From Planctomycetota bacterium (GTDB lineage: Bacteria > Planctomycetota > Planctomycetia > Pirellulales > UBA1268), in contig QWOQ01000005.1 in the NCBI GenBank assembly GCA_003669585.1, forward strand, positions 962,502 through 1,026,501: a stretch of 64,000 nucleotides of DNA. The letters run 5' to 3'. This document shows positions 9,852 to 18,321 of the stretch, one piece after another. Numbering within the stretch: position 1 is the stretch's first letter; every line of letters starts with the position of its first letter. A program made the position numbers and the translations under genes. The notes under the pieces were generated by a model. That model had not been told where the DNA came from. It worked only from the letters and a program-made list of their open reading frames with translations, and ran no database searches.

Positions 9852-10622
9852 GTGAATGCACAACCTCTTTCTCCTGAAAACCTGCAGATGCTCTGGCTGT
9901 TTGCCTGTATCGTGGCACGCACTGGTGCGATCATTGCCACCGCTACGATTCCGGCATTTCCGGGCACGCCGCTCAGAGTACGAGTGGTTCTGTCGTTGGC
10001 ACTGTCACTGATGGTACTGCCACAGGTGATGGTTTTGGCTGATGGATCGCCGATCACCATTTCACCAATGACTGTTTTGGGAGAAGTTCTCGTCGGAGGC
10101 ATCCTCGGATCGTCAATTTCAATGGTGCTCGGTGCGACCGCATGGGCCGGTCAGATTCTCGGTACCATCTCCGGACTTTCGTGGGCCGAAGACTTCGAAC
10201 CATTTGGTGAAGTTCAGTCCGCAGGCATTTCAACGTTTGCATGGTGGGTCGGAATGGCAGCTTTTTTTGCGTCAGGAGGTCATCTCGCAGTGGTGTGTGG
10301 CGCTCTTGAAACATTCACGACACTTCCGGTGGGCTCATGGCCACATGCGTCGCTCGAAAAAATGTGCTCATTGGTTCCGGGACTCAGTCTTCACCTTGCG
10401 ATTTCAATGGCTATGCCAGCAATGATGGCACTCGTGGCCATGCATCTGGTGACGACAATCATTGTGAGAATTGCCCCTCTCTCACCGGGCAGCGGATTGG
10501 TGCAGGCAGCCGGAGCGGTCGTCCTTCTGTTTTCAATGTTTGTAGGTGCCGACACCTGGGCCCGCGGTTGGGGTGAAGCCATATCCGCTCCGCTGGAACG
10601 GATACTTGCCTTCGATCACTAG
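9852..10622 (+). CDS. fliR: Flagellar export-gate protein FliR
   Basis: FliR, the single-copy subunit closing the FliP-FliR export gate. It has 256 residues, normal for the family, and several membrane helices. Typical segments are FACIVARTGAIIATATIPAFPGTPLRVRVVLSLALSLMVLP and VLGEVLVGGILGSSISMVLGATAWAGQILG, plus the C-terminal half with PLSPGSGLVQAAGAVVLLFSMF. The start is a GTG with GGAAG upstream. It lies 46 bp after fliQ and 126 bp before flhB. Confidence 0.93.
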   Translation: MNAQPLSPENLQMLWLFACIVARTGAIIATATIPAFPGTPLRVRVVLSLALSLMVLPQVMVLADGSPITISPMTVLGEVLVGGILGSSISMVLGATAWAGQILGTISGLSWAEDFEPFGEVQSAGISTFAWWVGMAAFFASGGHLAVVCGALETFTTLPVGSWPHASLEKMCSLVPGLSLHLAISMAMPAMMALVAMHLVTTIIVRIAPLSPGSGLVQAAGAVVLLFSMFVGADTWARGWGEAISAPLERILAFDH

Positions 10623-10748
10623 CTCATTTTTCAGTTGAAATAGTTTCAATTGTTCGCTCGGTCGGCTCCGTGTATCGAACGCTGATTCAACACTTACAGC
10701 CGAAACTTTCCCCCTTGTCACTCATCCGTTTTTGTAGATCGCTCGAAA

Positions 10749-11543
10749 ATGTCTGATGCCTCAGATCGTTCAATCCCCGCCACGGCACGTCGTCGGGAAG
10801 CTGCGCGTCAGCAGGGAAATATGCCAATGGCCATCACGCTGGGATGGGTCGCCGGCGTTGCGGTCGCACTGGCATGCATTCCAACCTGGATCGCCATCGT
10901 GGTGCAAGGTGGCGTGGACATGCTCCGACAGACTCTTTCAATCGCTATCGCTCGCCCGGGCTCTTCACCGCCAACGTTTGATCTTGAAGTTCCTCTTGGA
11001 ATTCTGGTTGCAACTCTTGCAGTGATGTTCGTAACGACTCTGACTGTGGTTGTCATTCGAATGCTGACTGATGGTATATCACTGAATTTTTCCAGAGCCT
11101 TGCCAACTCTGGAAAAAATCTCTCCACTCGCAGGGATTGGTCGCATTTTTTCCTGGCTCACGCTTTTTCGAATGCTTGGAGGAGCAGTGACACTTTTGAT
11201 TCTGATCGCTGTAGCAGGGATTTCTCTCGATGAGATCGTCTCGCTCATCGGGCAACAGGTCGATCAGATCGAGCCGTCGATTGCCGGCATGACCGTGTGG
11301 CGTGCGTCGTGGTCGATTGTTCTCGCGGCAGCCGGGACTGGTGCGGCGCAGTGGTTCGTGCAACGCCGACGATGGGAGCAATCGATTCGGATGACTCCAC
11401 AGGAATTTCAGGAAGAACTACGCTCCTTGCAGGCCGACCCAATGATTCGGATTTCTCGAGAAAATGGGTCTGCCAGAAAATCCGCTGCGCGTGTTTCCTC
11501 TCAAGCGACACTTCCTGCCGAGTTGCCTGCGTCTGCCGCATAG
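10749..11543 (+). CDS. flhB: FlhB-like export protein lacking the autocleavage domain
   Basis: FlhB membrane domain: an N-terminal basic stretch, four hydrophobic segments, and the characteristic TLEKISPLAGIGRIFS loop. The usual FlhB (about 350-380 residues) continues after the linker RMTPQEFQEELRSLQADPMIR into a cytoplasmic domain that cleaves itself at NPTH. This protein is only 264 residues. It departs from the family right after that linker, ends in an Ala/Ser-rich tail and stops at 11543. I see no NPTH-encoding sequence in any frame of the following 150 bp, so this is not a simple recent frameshift. The substrate-switch domain is either lost or encoded elsewhere. It is the last gene of the fliF-fliR block. 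Confidence 0.85.
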   Translation: MSDASDRSIPATARRREAARQQGNMPMAITLGWVAGVAVALACIPTWIAIVVQGGVDMLRQTLSIAIARPGSSPPTFDLEVPLGILVATLAVMFVTTLTVVVIRMLTDGISLNFSRALPTLEKISPLAGIGRIFSWLTLFRMLGGAVTLLILIAVAGISLDEIVSLIGQQVDQIEPSIAGMTVWRASWSIVLAAAGTGAAQWFVQRRRWEQSIRMTPQEFQEELRSLQADPMIRISRENGSARKSAARVSSQATLPAELPASAA

Positions 11544-11693
11544 TATTGGTTCAACAGTAATCTTTTTTGGCTCGCTGCTTCTTGCGGCCGCTGGTGCACT
11601 CTGTGCGCGATTTATTTTTGATGAACCTCAAGACACCGCTGATGTCTCATACAAACAACGTTGTCTGTGAAAGATGACGCGATACAAAACGGA

Positions 11694-12305
11694 TCAAAAC
11701 ACTTCTCTTTTTTCTGACTCCCGGGCCACGTTTATTTCTTGAATGGCTTCTCGAAGCAGAGTCCGTAGTTCTGGCGTCGTCATCTCACCGCTCATGCGTT
11801 CAAGCTCTTGTCCATTTGTAGAAATAAGTTGAATCGTAGGGAATGCTTTGACACCCATCGCTCGGCAGACTGCGGCGTCTCGATCTGCATCGACCAAAAC
11901 GCAAATAAATTTCCCAGACATAGAAACGACTTGCGGATCCGCAAGTGTCGTATGGGGGAGTTCACTCGAAAAGCGACACCACGACGCACGGAATACGACG
12001 AGCATTGGCTTGCCTTCATCGCTTGCTCGTTTTAATCCGGTCTCGTAACTTTCAACAAATTTTATTCTGCGAGTTGTTTCTGGACGAGCGAACGGATCGG
12101 GACCAAGCTTTGAAGCGGAGTTGTGCTTCGCACTGTCTTTTGATCGCTCTGCTTCAATCGGTTCGTCATAGACCTCGCAACCATTGATCAGCATGCAGAG
12201 CGCACATACGATCCCAGAAACCCTGATACCACCCCAAGGCCTCGTTGCGCAAACACTCTGCGACGTGAGAGGCACATACAATCTTTCTGGCATCGCACCA
12301 TCCAT
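11694..12305 (-). CDS. Thioredoxin-like lipoprotein with a single active-site cysteine
   Basis: 203-residue thioredoxin-fold protein with a lipoprotein signal ending in LINGC (Cys43). The thioredoxin domain starts near residue 80: KPMLVVFRASWCRFSS, then a DADRDAAVCRAMGVKAFPTIQL segment with the conserved cis-Pro. The active site reads W-C110-R-F-S113 instead of WCxxC, so the resolving cysteine is replaced by serine. It cannot be a normal disulfide reductase. It could act as a chaperone-like or mixed-disulfide-trapping protein, or sense oxidation. The frame extends upstream to 12500, but that part lacks protein character. It is divergent from the TPR lipoprotein gene. Confidence 0.82.
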   Translation of the reverse strand: MDGAMPERLYVPLTSQSVCATRPWGGIRVSGIVCALCMLINGCEVYDEPIEAERSKDSAKHNSASKLGPDPFARPETTRRIKFVESYETGLKRASDEGKPMLVVFRASWCRFSSELPHTTLADPQVVSMSGKFICVLVDADRDAAVCRAMGVKAFPTIQLISTNGQELERMSGEMTTPELRTLLREAIQEINVARESEKREVF

Positions 12306-12614
12306 GACACTAAGTAGCTTCTTTGAAATGAGTTCGCCGAAACAGGACTCGCATTCCAAAAGAGAAATAAGGAACGGAAACAGCTGTCTTCTGGCTGTTT
12401 TCGACACAATTGAAAGAGGTCTGTAGGGGAACTCTGATGGCAGCGGCAAGGCCGTCTGTGGATGGCATGGCAGGCGGGGCGTTCTTGGAAGGCCCGGCAA
12501 GCCGCAACGGTTTTTTTATCGTTGTGCGGAGGTTGTCTGGATTCTCGAATCCGACTAGTGTCTCGAACCTGCTGTGTTCAACTCTTCGTTTTGTTCCCGG
12601 ACTTTTTTGTTTTT

Positions 12615-13472
12615 ATGCGTCGACTCGCACGAGCCTCGCCGCCTTGGATGCCGCTATGCCTAGCGTGCAATGCACTTTTCTTTGTGGCGATTATGCTGTC
12701 GGGGTGCAAGCTCGTTTCACGGGGCGGACCGGTATCAAAAGAGCTGACGACTGCCCGAAGACTCTCAAACGAAGGACTCGCCGCCGCCAACGAAGACGAT
12801 CTTGTGCGAGCGGAAGGATTACTCGAACGGGCGGTGCGTGCCTGTCCAGCAGATATTGATGCACGACGCTACTACGCAGATGTGCTCTGGAAGCGAGGTT
12901 CACGAGTGGAAGCGGTGGGGCAGATGGCTGAGGCGCTGCGAATGTCGCAAGGAGACGTCTCTACGACGCTTGCCGCAGGTCGAATGTATTTGGAACTCGG
13001 ACTTCTCGACGACGCCGATTCGTTGTCGCAAAGTTCGGTCTCACTGGCTCCGAGATCGAGCGAAGCCTGGCACCTTCATGGACAAGTTGCGCTTGCCCGT
13101 GGTCGCACGGACGATGCGTTGGCCGACTTCCACAAATCGCTTTCGCTTTCGCCTGATGACCGCGATGTTTTGAAGGACACTGCCGAGGTCTATCAGCACC
13201 AGAAGCGCCCACAGCGAACGCTTTCAACGCTTGCGCACTTGAGCGAAACCTATGGTTCAGGAAATGTTCCCTCATCGATTCTAACCATGGAGGGAAGGGC
13301 ACATGAGGCTCTCGGACGGCGACAGGAAGCACTCCTGTGCTATCGCCGTGCAATCGCAACCGGCGAAGATTCTAAAGAGGCTGTTGAGCACCTCGCGGCT
13401 CTCGAAGGGGGCAAGCCGATCGCAAAAGTGGCAACTGCACCACAGGGTAACTCTACAACACTTCGACCATAG
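12615..13472 (+). CDS. TPR-repeat lipoprotein
   Basis: 285-residue lipoprotein with tetratricopeptide repeats. ATG 12615 opens a basic start (MRRLARA), a hydrophobic stretch and the lipobox IMLSGC. From about residue 50 there are at least five TPR-like helical pairs, recognisable by the A-x-x-x-Y/L ... G-x-x-x-x-A ... P spacing, for example GQVALARGRTDDALADFHKSLSLSPDD and GRAHEALGRRQEALLCYRRAI. TPR lipoproteins serve as scaffolds in envelope complexes; the partner is not known here. The upstream extension of the frame to 12462 is probably not translated. Confidence 0.85.
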   Translation: MRRLARASPPWMPLCLACNALFFVAIMLSGCKLVSRGGPVSKELTTARRLSNEGLAAANEDDLVRAEGLLERAVRACPADIDARRYYADVLWKRGSRVEAVGQMAEALRMSQGDVSTTLAAGRMYLELGLLDDADSLSQSSVSLAPRSSEAWHLHGQVALARGRTDDALADFHKSLSLSPDDRDVLKDTAEVYQHQKRPQRTLSTLAHLSETYGSGNVPSSILTMEGRAHEALGRRQEALLCYRRAIATGEDSKEAVEHLAALEGGKPIAKVATAPQGNSTTLRP

Positions 13473-13492
13473 AACATCGTTTGAGCCAATTC

Positions 13493-15283
13493 TTATTCGA
13501 GGCTCGATGCGCGACCTGTCAGCGTGTCAAACGCTCCGATGGCTGGCACGAGAAGCGCTGCAGTAGCAAATCCATACGCTACGCCTGCCACCAGAAAAAC
13601 CTGGAGTGCGTTTCCCTGAAGAAAGCTGGTGATCGCAACAAACGTAAGAACGGGGAGCAGTGCCGATGCCCAACCGATGGCCGGAGAAGGATTTCTTGCA
13701 GAGAGTGCCGCGTAAAGCCCAACAGCACCGCCCACAATCACCGCAAGAAAAGGTGCCAACTGCAGTTCAAAACTCGATCCAAACGACACCATGATCCGCA
13801 TCGCAGTAGCAACTCCGACAAAGAGAAAAACAACGGTGCCCAGCGATACGGCAATCGCCCGAGCGCTTCGTTCGTATGAGAGTCCAACGTGCACGCCGAG
13901 AACATCGCAAAAGAAAACAAGCGTCGCCATTCCGAGTGCCAAATAGATTCCGTTCTCAAGACTCACCGCTCCTGTGCCTACCAAAAAACCACAGAGCACA
14001 AGCGGCACAATGACAATTTCTCTCGATACAGCCAACACTCCAAGGAGTTTTCCCCAAATCAATTCCTGTGGTGAAAGATCGCTTACCAATAAAAGATCGA
14101 AAGCGTTTCGATCTCGTTCGGAAGTAATACTCGTCACAGCAAGTGCCGTCACTGCCACCAGACTCGCCAGCACCATTGGAACTATTGCAATGGTAATCGC
14201 ACTGTGATCAGGCCGATTCTTTTGCATCTCCCCAAATATAATTGCCGCACTTCCTGCAAAAAGCAGCATCCACGCCAATCGCACCACGACGATTTTGCGT
14301 CCGTAGGCTCGAGTGCATATTTCTCTCCACAGAATTGGGTTCTTCCAGACTTCTCTCGAAGTACCTCGCACAATATCTCGGGTGATTGTTGGCCGTAACG
14401 GATTGTTTCCAGGATCAGGATTCACGCTGCCACTTTGTTCGCTGACGCGACTACCGGCCGGCTGCCTGCCAAGCGTAAGCAAGTCGTCGGATTCGTATTC
14501 CGCATCCTGCACGCCGAATTTACCGTCTGCAGCTACGTTCCATCGCCGCACATTGAAAACCGCGACAAGATTTGTTGCCGCAATGATCGATACCGTCACA
14601 CCGAGAAATGGGATGAAGCGACTTCCACCTGTCGGCTCAAGTGCGGCATAGACAGCACGTGCCGGCGAAATCATCGCGGCCACAGATGGACCGAAAAAAA
14701 ATAGACACATCTCTCCACATGCCATCCATGCAACAATCGCAAACGCCGTAATCGAGAGCGTCTGGAATGCAGTATCTCGCCAGAATCCGACCGTGGTTGC
14801 AATGCTTGCCGCCGCAAGCGACGCCGCAGCAGTTACAAGAAAAACTCGAATTAATTGCGGAGCAGTCACACCGCCAAAGAGCAGCACGATTGCAAAAATT
14901 GGAATTGCAGAAACAAGGAGTAGCGTGACTTGCACCACGCTCGCCGCAAGTTTTCCAAGTACCAGTTCCCTGTCGTAGAGACGACTTATTAATAAAAGTT
15001 CCAGTGTGCGACGTTCTTTTTCCATGCTCACGGAGACTGCTGCCACCATGGCCGCTGCGAGTACTGCAAGCACCAACTGCAGTGGAGAAAGAATTCTTAG
15101 CAGCGTGGCCCCGAAACGAGCGGTATCACCTGCTGAGTCAATCGACTCAGTGCCTGTGACCACCAACCAGCACGTTGCCACTATCGCTACAAGCACCGAA
15201 GCATAGACCGCGCGAGCCACATAGAGACCTCGTGCTCGAGGCGCCATCGCAATCTCGCGTTCAAAGACAGGCCCCAACCACAT
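13493..15283 (-). CDS. ABC-2 type transporter permease, double-domain
   Basis: Integral membrane protein of 596 residues that appears to hold two ABC-2-type permease halves. Each begins with a FEREI/WREIC-like amphipathic start and a MEKERRTLELLL or SERDRNAFDLLLVS segment, which is the typical ABC-2 signature (E-R-x-x-x-T-L/F-E/D-L-L). Roughly a dozen hydrophobic segments are seen. A TTG lies 12 bases upstream, but ATG 15283 has GAGG at good spacing. The matching ATPase is not adjacent; the nearest (17359) has its own permease. The substrate is unknown. It converges with the TPR lipoprotein gene, the two stops lying about 20 bp apart. Confidence 0.85.
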   Translation of the reverse strand: MWLGPVFEREIAMAPRARGLYVARAVYASVLVAIVATCWLVVTGTESIDSAGDTARFGATLLRILSPLQLVLAVLAAAMVAAVSVSMEKERRTLELLLISRLYDRELVLGKLAASVVQVTLLLVSAIPIFAIVLLFGGVTAPQLIRVFLVTAAASLAAASIATTVGFWRDTAFQTLSITAFAIVAWMACGEMCLFFFGPSVAAMISPARAVYAALEPTGGSRFIPFLGVTVSIIAATNLVAVFNVRRWNVAADGKFGVQDAEYESDDLLTLGRQPAGSRVSEQSGSVNPDPGNNPLRPTITRDIVRGTSREVWKNPILWREICTRAYGRKIVVVRLAWMLLFAGSAAIIFGEMQKNRPDHSAITIAIVPMVLASLVAVTALAVTSITSERDRNAFDLLLVSDLSPQELIWGKLLGVLAVSREIVIVPLVLCGFLVGTGAVSLENGIYLALGMATLVFFCDVLGVHVGLSYERSARAIAVSLGTVVFLFVGVATAMRIMVSFGSSFELQLAPFLAVIVGGAVGLYAALSARNPSPAIGWASALLPVLTFVAITSFLQGNALQVFLVAGVAYGFATAALLVPAIGAFDTLTGRASSLE

Positions 15284-15554
15284 GCGAAACCTCAAAACTC
15301 TTCTCTTCGTACACCGACTTCACACTGTAAACAAACGCGTCACAAAAACCAATTCTTCTGCGTCTGCCTGATCTATGGCACGACAGTCTCATTTCCCGGA
15401 ATCTCTCTTGCGACACCGCAGAGTCTATAAACTGTTTTTCTGTGAACTCGCTGTACCATACCTTCTCTGCAGCCAAAATTAAAAACGGCTGCAAAAAGTC
15501 TATGCCGTCTTCGCGGTTGAGCGATTACAGACATTGTTCAAAGAGGGCACGCGG

Positions 15555-15917
15555 CTATTTTTTAGAGCGTGCAGGGACTTTTGCCGTTGGAAGAGGTGCG
15601 GCAATCGGTTCGACACGAACAGTGATCGTGTTTGACACAGCATGATTCGCCCGGTTTGGCTGCCAGGAACGACTGTTTTTCGAACGACGCAGCGGCCAAG
15701 GAATTCCTGGATAGGCTTCGATTGGGACTTCCATGCTCGGCAGTCCAATGCGAGAGGTATCGCCGTTTGGCGTGCCGTCGCCGTAGTGCGTCCATAATTC
15801 GATGGCTGAGGATTGTGAGACGGGCATCACGCATGACAAAAGAATCATTGCGAGAAACACCCGTTGATACGACACCAGCACTCCGATGCTGTGCCGCGCG
15901 AACTGCATAAAAAGCAT
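15555..15917 (-). CDS. Small secreted protein, unknown function
   Basis: A 120-residue protein with a likely signal peptide (FLAMILLSCVMPVSQSSA, cut before IELWTHYGDG). The mature part is polar and Pro-rich, ends in a basic RSKK, and matches no family I know. The case for a real gene is the signal peptide, a compact frame and the lack of a better frame on the other strand. No strong ribosome site is visible. Confidence 0.5.
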   Translation of the reverse strand: MLFMQFARHSIGVLVSYQRVFLAMILLSCVMPVSQSSAIELWTHYGDGTPNGDTSRIGLPSMEVPIEAYPGIPWPLRRSKNSRSWQPNRANHAVSNTITVRVEPIAAPLPTAKVPARSKK

Positions 15918-16288
15918 GAACGAAGTTCCTCATCCCAATTCTCATTGCAAGAGAGCGACACCGCCTCAGGCATTCTCTCATCCGAACTAGTCGTCATTCA
16001 TCGTCACCCGATCGGGCCAGACAGAAATGATTTTGAGAAAGTCTTCCTTATCCTTACAACGTCCCCATTCTTTCTCAAACTCGTCATCCGATTTCTTTCA
16101 CAATTCGCGTTCATTGTATGATCAAAGAGGAAATCTTCGAAAACAAATTGCCGGTAGACTCCCCCTTCTCGATACTCCTTCGCTCATCGCAATAATCCTC
16201 ACGCTTTTCCTCACTCTCCATTCAACCTGCGACTAGACTCTCAGAAGCGTTCTTCGAGATTTCGAGGGATTTGACGAGGACTCCACGC
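15918..16288. other. Intergenic region, nothing recognised
   Basis: About 370 bp between the divergent small secreted protein gene and the membrane protein gene at 16289. It must hold promoters for both directions. I see no RNA gene, clear terminator or repeat in it. Confidence 0.5.
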
Positions 16289-17308
16289 GTGCCTGCTTCG
16301 ACACTGTTATTGAGCATTTGTACGGCGTCATTACTGGTATCGCTCGTGGTGATTGTCTGTCTTCTGCGATCGGTTAGCGGCACAACAGCTTTTCCCGCGG
16401 CACTCTGGGGCCTGGGTGCTTCGATTGCTGCAATTATGCTCAGTGCATCTCTTCTTTTTGGAATTTCTCTTGATGCCTCGCGACTGGTGGAGCTGCGACT
16501 GTCTGTCGGTGTTCTGGCATTGTGCCCTTCGATGTCGGTACTCGGAGCCAAGCGACCGCTGCATCGTCTCTGGCAACTGATTGTCGGATCGCTTGCTGTT
16601 GTTCTCCTGCTACCGGTAATTTCTGCCGAACTGCTGAGGCCCGGAAGCCTGCCGACAATGCACGTTACCCAAGAACTATTTCTGCTTCTTTTACCGCTGG
16701 CAGGATGGCTCAATTTTCTGGCAACCAAGCGCTGGTTTGCTGCGACGGTTTTCACGACGGGTCACTATCTGCTTGTGGCCCCTTGTTTTTCATCACTCAC
16801 TCTTTTTTTTACAGTCGAACGTCTTGAGTCGCCTCGGTTCCTCGTCGCGGCTTTTCTTCTCATGTCAACCGGAATTGTGATCACCGGATGCCAAGCATGG
16901 ATCGAAAATCGAAAACGCCATTCAATACAAAAAGCTCTGCCCACACAGACGCATTCTCTTGATGAATCAGAGTTTTGCAGCATGGCAAGCGAACCGTTTC
17001 TCTGTTTACGCGAAGCCCTCGGCGTAGCGTGGATGCTCCGAGTGGCTGAACGCTTTAACGAGATTGCCACCAACAATAAATGGCCATGCCGACTTTCTCT
17101 CGATGGAATGAATGTCGAATTCAATGCAAAGCAGGCCTCATCTCGGTGGAAATCGGAGGCTCTTCGGTGCGTCTGGAGTTTGCTTGTACGATTTGCAACA
17201 CCAGACTGGCTTTCTCGTCATGGACTTGCTCGACACGTCTTCGTCGCTTCCCAGGAAAACGTGCCGGTGGTTGTTTCGCTCTCGCAGACCAGCGCAGCCT
17301 CCCCCTGA
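16289..17308 (+). CDS. Multi-pass membrane protein, unknown function
   Basis: About 339 residues. The first two thirds carry six or seven hydrophobic helices (for example SICTASLLVSLVVIVCLLRS and LWQLIVGSLAVVLLLPVISA). The last third is a soluble domain (CLREALGVAWMLRVAERFNEIATNN onward). I recognise no family. A TTG at 16271 has GAGGG only two bases upstream; the GTG at 16289 has GAGGA at better spacing, so I prefer it. The ABC ATPase gene begins 50 bp downstream in the same direction, so this could be an accessory part of that transporter. Confidence 0.65.
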   Translation: MPASTLLLSICTASLLVSLVVIVCLLRSVSGTTAFPAALWGLGASIAAIMLSASLLFGISLDASRLVELRLSVGVLALCPSMSVLGAKRPLHRLWQLIVGSLAVVLLLPVISAELLRPGSLPTMHVTQELFLLLLPLAGWLNFLATKRWFAATVFTTGHYLLVAPCFSSLTLFFTVERLESPRFLVAAFLLMSTGIVITGCQAWIENRKRHSIQKALPTQTHSLDESEFCSMASEPFLCLREALGVAWMLRVAERFNEIATNNKWPCRLSLDGMNVEFNAKQASSRWKSEALRCVWSLLVRFATPDWLSRHGLARHVFVASQENVPVVVSLSQTSAASP

Positions 17309-17358
17309 ACTCGTCACAAACTCGTCACAAAACTTTTTTTCTGTGAAATCTTTTTCGC

Positions 17359-18321
17359 ATGAATTCACACACACCTGCAATTGCCTGCCATCAACTCGTG
17401 AAGAGTTATCCCGGTCGCCCTCCCACGCTTGCTGTTCGGGGTATCGATCTGGTCGTCGAACGCGGCGAGTGCTTCGGCATGCTCGGGCCCAATGGTGCGG
17501 GAAAGACAACCACGATCGAAATTCTTGAAGGACTTCTCGAACCCACTTCGGGGGATGTCGAGGTCCTCGGTCTGAAGTGGAAATCGGACCAGCGGCGACT
17601 GCGAGAACAGATCGGCGTCTCTCTCCAGGAAACCCGGCTGAGCGAGAAACTCACCGTTCGTGAAACGATCTGTCTCTTTCGAAGTTTCTACGCAAAGGGA
17701 CTCGATCCGTGGGCGGCGCTCGACTTGGTAGGCCTTCGGGAAAAGGCCGCCGCACGAGTAGGGCAGGTTTCTGGTGGCGAACGTCAAAGGCTGGCGGTTG
17801 CCACGGCGATTGTGGGTTGGCCAGAACTGGTTTTCCTCGATGAACCTACAACCGGACTCGATCCGCAGTCGCGGCGACAGATTTGGGACATCGTGGAGGC
17901 TTTTAAATCTCAAGGCCGCACCGTCGTACTCACCACACACTATATGGACGAGGCCGAGCGGCTCTGCGATCGTTTGGCGATTGTTGATTCTGGGAAAATC
18001 ATCGCCACAGGAACACCGACGGATCTCATTCATTCTCTTGGCGGCGCTCATATGGTCGAGGTTTCTGGAAATCGAGCAGAAGACTTCAGTCTACCGATCG
18101 ATCTTTTGTCTCGATTACCGAGCGTGAAAAGCGTCTCCGTGAGAGATGGAGTTGCGAGCCTTCTGACAGCATCTCCGCACATTGTGCTTCCCCCGTTGGT
18201 GGCCGCATTGGAGCAGGAGGGTTACCGTCTCACCAGACTCACGACGCGACAAGCGAGCCTAGACGATGTGTTTGTACAACTCTCCGGGCGACATCTGAAT
18301 GAACCGGTGGCTGTTGCATGA
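17359..18321 (+). CDS. ABC transporter ATP-binding protein
   Basis: ATPase of an ABC-2 type exporter, 320 residues. Walker A is GPNGAGKTT (residues 43-51), the Q-loop is GVSLQETRL, the signature VSGGERQRLAVA, and Walker B with the catalytic Glu LVFLDEPTTGLDP, followed by the switch His in TTHYMDEAERL. The C-terminal extension after about residue 225 is the usual DrrA/CcmA-like one. The gene overlaps the permease gene at 18318 by 4 bp (ATGA), so the two form one transporter. The substrate is unknown; this subfamily often handles drugs, lipids or peptides. Confidence 0.94.
   Translation: MNSHTPAIACHQLVKSYPGRPPTLAVRGIDLVVERGECFGMLGPNGAGKTTTIEILEGLLEPTSGDVEVLGLKWKSDQRRLREQIGVSLQETRLSEKLTVRETICLFRSFYAKGLDPWAALDLVGLREKAAARVGQVSGGERQRLAVATAIVGWPELVFLDEPTTGLDPQSRRQIWDIVEAFKSQGRTVVLTTHYMDEAERLCDRLAIVDSGKIIATGTPTDLIHSLGGAHMVEVSGNRAEDFSLPIDLLSRLPSVKSVSVRDGVASLLTASPHIVLPPLVAALEQEGYRLTRLTTRQASLDDVFVQLSGRHLNEPVAVA

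Noticed and set aside
13974..15206. Plus-strand frames rich in Thr/Ala/Ser opposite the ABC-2 permease
   Set aside because: They mirror the permease codons; the permease has clear family signatures on the minus strand.
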